From assembly GCA_032158295.1 (NCBI GenBank), contig CM063246.1:10417608-10481607 (forward strand): a stretch of DNA of 64,000 nucleotides. The letters run 5' to 3'. Under the pieces are notes generated by a model. It saw only the letters and a list, made by a program, of their open reading frames with translations. It did no database searches and had not been told where the DNA came from. Position 1 is the stretch's first letter, and each line of letters starts with the position of its first letter. The position numbers and the translations under genes are program-made. Positions 58,346-64,000 of the stretch are shown here, in pieces. Source of the stretch: Pycnopodia helianthoides (lineage: Eukaryota; Echinodermata; Asteroidea; Forcipulatida; Asteriidae).

Positions 58346-58399
58346 GCTTCAATGTACATGTAGGCAGTTTGAACCTATATAAGGATTTAAACTGCCTCT

Positions 58400-58570
58400 A
58401 GCCATTGGGCAATCTTGGTGGTCTAGTGGTAATACATCTACTCTAGAACGACAAAAGTCATGTTTGAATCCCACCTGAGTACTAGGCCTATATGCGTACA
58501 TGTTTTTAGTAGATTTTTTTAACAGGACTCCCGAGTATACAGTGTGTTACACATTTGTGTATGGGAACCA
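58400..58570 (+). mobile_element. tRNA-headed SINE, family 3, copy c
   Basis: CTTGGTGGTCTAGTGGTAAT (A box region), TTTGAATCCCACCTGAGTAC (B box), then CCGAGTATACAGTGTGTTAC as in copy a. Confidence 0.7.
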
Positions 58571-59189
58571 AATTATATTCTTTACCCTGGATGCAAATTT
58601 AACATTATATTATATTTTATTTATTTATTACATAGGGTACATTGCACAATTAATGCCAACAACAGTCCATGAATAAGATGAGAAAAAACTTTAAGTTTTA
58701 AATGTGGGAGGGGAAAACCCCAAAAGGGGATAGGGATCAGATAGGGACTTAGGGTTCTGCCCAGGATTTCTTTAGTGTTGGAAAAATGTTTCCCTGGAAA
58801 CCATTTCGAGATGGATCAGTTACACGGTACTACCTAGATCATATAAATAGACTCAAATCAAAGAAGTACTCAAAATTCCTGGCTTCGGATACCATTTTTA
58901 CTGGTAAATACCCAGTTTTACATTTCGTTGAAAGCCTTTGAAAGGAAATTGCAAGTGTAATATAAAAATGTAAAAAATGTGTGGGCAGGGTGGTGGTCGG
59001 AAACAGAGAAAATTCTGCCAGTGGTGTTTGTGGAATCCTGAGTGCCGAGGGGGGTTTTCCGGCACCGGCCACTGTGGGCAGAACCCTGTGGACTAAAAAC
59101 CCAATCCACATGCAAGGCTCAGGTCAGAGTAGCCCTGGTGGCCTTTCGCTTTCGTATTACACTACAGTGACGTCCTGGATATCAGGTAC

Positions 59190-59769
59190 CATTTCTGGGG
59201 CGGAAAAATTTCAAAGCTTCATATAACTCAAATCTTACCTGCAGCAAGCCACTAATTTCACCAGATTCACATTCCATGGCAGCATACACTTTTCTGCGGT
59301 GGGTTTTGGTCGTCTATATTCCTCACAAATCCGTCACTTTCGTGAAATAATGCAGCTCCCAACGTTAAGAAATTCCCGTTGTGATCGTATTCTCACGATC
59401 ACAGTTGTCTGCCGTGCGTTGCCGTGCGTACGCGTACATTCGCGTGTAAGACGCAAGATGACGCATGACTCGCATATCGTGCGTTGCGTTTGCATGTTAA
59501 CGCTGTGCACTTAGGATATGGTGCACACGCGAACACAGCACACGCGTCGTGGCTTTTCTTAATAAACTGTGTTTAAAATTTGGGGAATTTTTTAACGTTG
59601 GGAGCTGCACTATTTCACGAAAATGACGGATTTGTGAGGAATATATGACGACCAAAACCCACCGCAGAAAAGTGTATGCTGCCATGGAATGTGAATCTGG
59701 TGAAATAGGTGGCTTCTTGCAGGTAAGATTTGAGATATGAAGCTTTGAAATTTTTCCGCCCCAGAAACG
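59190..59769. repeat. Inverted repeat with ~188 bp arms around a CpG-rich spacer
   Basis: Arms 59190-59378 and 59582-59769 are inverted copies (TTTCTGGGGCGGAAAAATTT ... ACGTTAAGAAATTCCC). The ~200 bp spacer is strikingly CpG-rich (GCCGTGCGTACGCGTACATT, GTAAGACGCAAGATGACGCA). Each arm, read outward from the spacer, contains ATGGAATGTGAATCTGGTGA followed by TGCAGGTAAGAT, which looks like a short exon with a splice donor. Confidence 0.75.
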
Positions 59770-59789
59770 GGCTTTAATATTTAGGACTC

Positions 59790-59930
59790 TGTATCTGTGT
59801 ACAGCACAGAGGAAGAGTCCTATATAGGGCTAAGGTCTGAGGTGAGATTTGAACTGGGGTCCATGCAGTGGTGAAAGGCAGAGAAAAAACCACTGAGCCA
59901 TCCCAATTGTATGACTTACAAACATTGTAC
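59790..59930 (-). mobile_element. tRNA-headed SINE, family 4
   Basis: Minus strand head GGGATGGCTCAGTGGTTTTT ... CCAGTTCAAATCTCACCTC, with both promoter boxes. A short body with TCCTCTGTGCTGTACACAG follows. Confidence 0.6.
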
Positions 59931-60236
59931 ATGTTCACATATTAAGTTTAAAATACTAGTGTTTTTTTTAAACAAATACACGTTATAATGATTTTTCCAT
60001 ACATTTTAAGTATCCAGTTTAAAATTTGAAGAAAAAGCTGTCAAAGTGTAATGCCCTGAATGCACTAGAGATTCAAGTCAAATTCAAACATATTTCTGCA
60101 CATCTTTCATAAAATTGGAAACAAACCACTAGACCTAGTAATACTACATTTAGAAACACTAAACATCTTGTGCCTTTGACTAGAGATCCTCCCCCCCCCC
60201 CTCAATATCCTCTAATATCCTCCACTCTACAATCAT

Positions 60237-60879
60237 GGGTCTTTCCATAAATGAGGGTGCCCAAGCGTGACATGGTCTTATATCTCAAAAGATAATGTAC
60301 TTTCTATATTCTTTGCATGTTTAAGTGGTGGGGATAGCTCATACGTTTAATGTATAACTTCAATTTCTCAAATCAGATTTTTTGTTTTCATATACGATCC
60401 AAAACTATCCATCACACTGTAACAGAGACACCGGAGTCTCAGTTTCCTGTTACAGTGTGACACTTGTGACTTGTTTTGCCATAAATTAGTGGGTTTTCAT
60501 TGAAAATTTAAATTTCAAAGGGTATATACTGTAATTCAGCTATTTTCAATGAAAAACTTCAAACGTAGGCCAAGAAGTAAAAGCCGACAGTTTCACGCAT
60601 AACTGAGACACTGGTGTCTTTGTTACACCGCGACTCAAAAAGTCACAAGTTTCGCACTGTAACAGGAAACTGAGACTCCAGTGTCTCCGTTATGTGATGG
60701 ATAGTTTTGGATCGTATATGAAAAAAAAAAAATATGATTCGAGAAATTCATGTTGCACATTAAACGTATGAGCTATCCCCACCATATAAACATGCAAATA
60801 ATATAGAAAGTACATTATCTTTTGAGATAGGCCTATAGCACCATGTCACGCTTGGGCCCCATCATTTATGGAAAGACCC
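60237..60879. mobile_element. 643 bp element with ~243 bp inverted arms, ends GGGTCTTTCCATAAATGA
   Basis: Left arm 60237-60480 and right arm 60637-60879 are inverted copies, each with GATCCAAAACTATCCATCAC. The flanks ACAATCAT and ACAAACGA could be a diverged 8 bp duplication. The terminal word resembles GGGTCATTCCGTGCC of the 4082-5511 element. Confidence 0.75.
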
Positions 60880-60889
60880 ACAAACGATG

Positions 60890-61840
60890 ACCGACTGATT
60901 GGAGTATTGCACAACTTACACAGACCATAGACCTTTCTCTATGCACAGACACACACAGCAAATGGCAACAACATGGCGTTTATTTTCATCCCGCTGCAAG
61001 GTGATTTGCCTTGCGATTTTGGATTTTTGTTTATACCTTTACTTTATGAAGTTTAGAATTGTTAAATTCTGCCTTTTTTCTGGCTGTACGTCTTCGGTTA
61101 CCCGTGGCCTTCCTTCCTTACTTAGTAGCATAGAGAAAGGACCCTGCCCTGTCTCTATGGTTTTACTTTTTAGGTAAGAATTTATGCAGTTTTATTGCAT
61201 CCAAATTTTTGGAGATAGAGTGGTGGCACATGCTGCGGAAAACACAACAAAGTCCTTGTGCCATGCTGCTGCTGTGACTTGCGAGACTCTCACTCTCAGA
61301 CCTCACTGAGACCGAGTGTCAGTACATGTATGTCACTGCAGTGTCAGTGCGCTGTTTCACGTCGGTCGTCGGGTGGGCCTCAGCCAGTCAGACTCAGACA
61401 GAGTCAGACATGCTGTCAGAAAGCATTGTATTTCATTCATTTGTATACAGGACTAACAGCACAGGTCGAAGTATTTATCATAAACCCGTATTGTGAAACA
61501 CCATAAACTTAAATAGCAACTCAATAATGTGTAATTTTCAATGAAAGTATTCAAAAGGAACCCTACCTGTGATATTTTACGAGACATTCCGTGTGGAGTT
61601 TACAGGCACATTGCACTTCCAAGTTCCAGTATTCTTCTTGAAACAGTTTTGTCAAAGGGCGCCACCACTTTTAACTCGGGTAAAGTCCCTACAATCCATC
61701 CATTTGGGAGAGATACCGGCTTGCGAACCGGCTTAGCGAGTTTCCTCAGAATCTTTGTAGATGGCAAGTTATAAGCATTATATTAATAAAGGGAATCCTC
61801 TTTTTATTGTTTTGGCATTGACATTCAATATGAGAAGTGT
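60890..61840. other. Non-coding stretch, nothing recognised
   Basis: Only short frames without motifs. A GAGACT/CAGACTCAGACAGAGTCAGAC low-complexity patch lies at about 61370-61410. Confidence 0.5.
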
Positions 61841-62463
61841 TAGTAGGAGATCAACCTGTAGGTCCCGTACCAAATTCTGGGAACAAAGGTTTGAAAGTGT
61901 TTTTGTGTTCCCTGATCATAACAATAATAGACTTGGGCTTCCCCCTTGAAAATGTCAGGCGGTCATCAAAGGTCAAACAGGGGTCAAAATTCAAATTATA
62001 TTCCAATAGTCGATATGCATATCAAATTACTCGTCTAGTCATGAGGATTCCAAAAAATTTCAGTTTGTTATACCTCCGACCCTAATGAAGGCGCTATGGT
62101 CAAAAATGTTGAAAGGTCAATGCACTTTTGACTGGCGGTCAAATTCACCAACACAGTTAACATTATCCGATTCTAATGATTTTAGTGTATGATAATATGT
62201 TTCATGAAATGGCAAATTCAAGTAAGCAACTTTTAAATGTAAAAGTGGTTGCCATAACCTTAAAAGTTCAAAATGGCTGCTAAAAGGTTAACAAAATAAT
62301 TAGCCAAAAACAACAATTTTTTTCCCAAACCCGGAATTGCCTGACATTTTCAATGGGGCAGCCCAAGTCAAAATTGTTCGATATTCATCAGGGAACACAA
62401 AAACACTTTCAAACCTTTGTTCCCAGAATTTGGTCACGGGACCTACAGGCAGGTCTCCTACTA
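61841..62463. mobile_element. ~620 bp element with ~125 bp inverted ends
   Basis: Left TAGTAGGAGATCAACCTGTAGG and right CCTGCCTGTAGGTCCCG in inverse. Inside both arms lie TTCTGGGAACAAAGGTTTGAAA and CCTGACATTTTCA words. If TA at 61841-61842 and 62462-62463 is the duplication, it would be Tc1/mariner-like, but this is uncertain. Confidence 0.72.
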
Positions 62464-62522
62464 TGTGAGAGAAGTTTCATGTATTTTATTCTCAACTGTC
62501 AAGTAATGAACCCACAAGGGAA

Positions 62523-62690
62523 ACTGACTGGGTAAATTTCAAGTAATTTGGGGTTGAACAAAGACAAATTGACTAGAGCAGGAATTGAACCAACAACCTC
62601 CGGATTAACGTATACCGGCGCTCTACAACTGAGCTATCTAGCCCTATGTTGGCGGTCTCCCTATTTTGTCAATATCTTTACTTTATTCTC
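62523..62690 (-). mobile_element. tRNA-headed SINE, family 1, copy e
   Basis: Minus strand GGGCTAGATAGCTCAGTTGT ... GGTTGTTGGTTCAATTCCTG, leader GGGAGACCGCCAACATA, and tail TTTACCCAGTCAGTTT. Confidence 0.82.
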
Positions 62691-62815
62691 ATTAGTTTAT
62701 TTATATAATATTATGGGAAATTTTACGCAGCTATAGGGCTCGTATTAGCAAGACCAAACTTTCTAGAAAACAATAAATAGGTTAAATCCCTCACCACCAT
62801 TTTCCAAGGGTTCTT

Positions 62816-63202
62816 CTCAAAAGGTGTTACACAGGATTTGTATAGCTGAAAAAATATTCACAAACAAGTGTTCATGTTTTGTGTGATAAACCATACACAT
62901 AAAATAACAAACCTGTGAAAATTTGGGCTTAAACCATTGTGTGCAGGAGAAAATAGTGGAAAACCATGCACAAATTTCAGCACTGCAAACACTTGTCCTT
63001 AACTTGGTTGTATCAACCGAAATCAGCTGATGGCAGTTTAAAAAAAAAAAAGTTTTTCAGATAGTTTTCTCGAATTTGACTTCATTTCAGGGAAGACCTT
63101 TTTCGAAGAAAAAAATTTCTAGTCTGAACTTCATAATCAGTGAGATTTCAGAATAATTTTTTTATTCTTCCCAACCCTTCCCAATCCTGTAGAATACGTT
63201 TC
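62816..63202. mobile_element. TTAA-type MITE, family B, diverged copy
   Basis: AAAAGGTGTTACACAGGATT at the left, and the inverse of ACGTATTCTACAGGATTGGG at the right. Internal ACACATAAAATAACAAACCTG and TCTCGAATTTGACTTCATTT match family B in inverse orientation. The TTAA is mutated. Confidence 0.7.
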
Positions 63203-64000
63203 GCAACTTTTAAAAACAAAATCATGAAGTGTTTCTAAAATGTGTTTTTGACTTTATACAATGGAAAGCAAACTGTTTGTGTTTCCAGGCTCAATGGATA
63301 AACCAATCATTTTAATTTAACCACATTTAACCGAGTGTGCATGCGAAATACTGGACTGCCGAGCGTTCTATCTGGTTTCTTTCAACTGGAATGGTTTCAA
63401 AGACCAATGACAAGGATAAAAAGTGCATTCTAAAATTAGTTAATTCAAAAAAAGTGCTAATAAAGTCCATGCTTTTCAATAACTCCAGGAAAAACAAACA
63501 AACTATTGAGGCGTAATGTTGCTGAGCACTTAACGCGAGCGTTGAATGAAGTGAACTATGTTTAGAAGTAAATTTAGAAGCAACGAGTATCCGGTAATGT
63601 TTTGAACAAGTCTAGCATACAGAAGTTATCGGTGACCTCCCTGTATCCTTGGAGTCTGGTAAAGTTGGATTAGTTGGCAACGTGTTTGTTGTGCGCATGA
63701 CTTGCCTCAAAGCGGATATGCACAGATAATTACACACAGCATTCTCCGAGTTCTATGGTTTCTTCCGAGTTGTTTCTCATGGTCACCTATCAGGGGAGCA
63801 AATAACTTTCAATGAAAGGTGGAAAAGTTCAAGTTCTTCTCTTTTTATTTATTCACGGATTCCATTAACATTCAACTCTTCCAATTGTTAAAAAATACAC
63901 CAAGTAACTTCCAAGATAATGTACAATGAAATAAAACATTCCACCAACAAATATTTACATCTTTTCATATGCAACTTCAAGGGTTTCAAAAGTTTTTAGG
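63203..64000. other. Non-coding right edge, nothing recognised
   Basis: AT-rich, no motif-bearing frames and no inverted or tandem repeats that I could see. Confidence 0.5.

Noticed and set aside
1..64000. CRISPR array, prokaryotic operon, viral integration or rRNA locus
   Set aside because: The tandem repeats lack the repeat-spacer form of CRISPR. No cas, phage, capsid or rRNA sequence is seen, and the intron-bearing relics and SINEs are eukaryotic.

Overview
This is a repeat-dominated stretch of an animal genome: AT-rich, intron-bearing gene relics, tRNA-derived SINEs, LTR and non-LTR retrotransposons, and many inverted-repeat DNA elements. I found no intact host gene, no rRNA, no CRISPR and nothing prokaryotic. 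The SINEs, the Mag-like Ty3/gypsy element primed by tRNA-Leu and the THAP/SWIM/YqaJ relic resemble what I know from marine invertebrates, and an echinoderm is my best guess; the species is inference only.

Layout. (1) 1-11034 and 15716-16620: a tandem array of about 1.2-1.5 kb higher-order units built from about 285 bp subunits. It is packed with TGACGTCA (CRE) palindromes and GTCACGTGAC (E-box/CLEAR-type) palindromes, and carries clusters of a short hairpin (AGCTGTTTCG ... CGAAACAGCT). A 1430 bp long-terminal-inverted-repeat (TIR) element (4082-5511, target duplication ACTT) and a head-to-tail dimer of a Tc1/mariner-type transposon (11035-15713, one outer TA duplication) sit inside it. (2) 16.6-22.4 kb: a TTAA-flanked MITE, a decayed Penelope-like reverse transcriptase relic, and an inverted-repeat region with two unrecognised minus-strand reading frames. 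(3) 22434-38993: a 16.6 kb nested composite bounded by CCCAGCTAACA inverted ends. It holds a broken C2H2-finger protein gene. A gypsy element (27071-30994, duplication ACTCC) cuts this gene once, and a second DNA element (31846-35372) with a deleted CR1/L2-type LINE inside it cuts it again. (4) 39028-40362: a near-perfect 1.3 kb palindrome with a 9 bp target duplication, followed by two MITEs. (5) 41085-46980: a multi-exon relic encoding THAP finger, SWIM finger, YqaJ-type nuclease and a C-terminal Cys-rich motif, the accessory-protein architecture I associate with ISL2EU/PHIS transposons, interrupted by a 541 bp TIR element (duplication AGATG). (6) 47-64 kb: SINEs of at least four tRNA-headed families, TTAA MITEs, minisatellites and three further long inverted repeats.

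The genes do not work together as a pathway. They are remains of selfish elements at different ages, and the nesting gives a relative order of insertion. The most useful points for follow-up are the nested composite element, the THAP-SWIM-YqaJ relic, the transposon dimer, the CRE/E-box satellite with hairpin clusters, and the series of precisely bounded palindromic elements.
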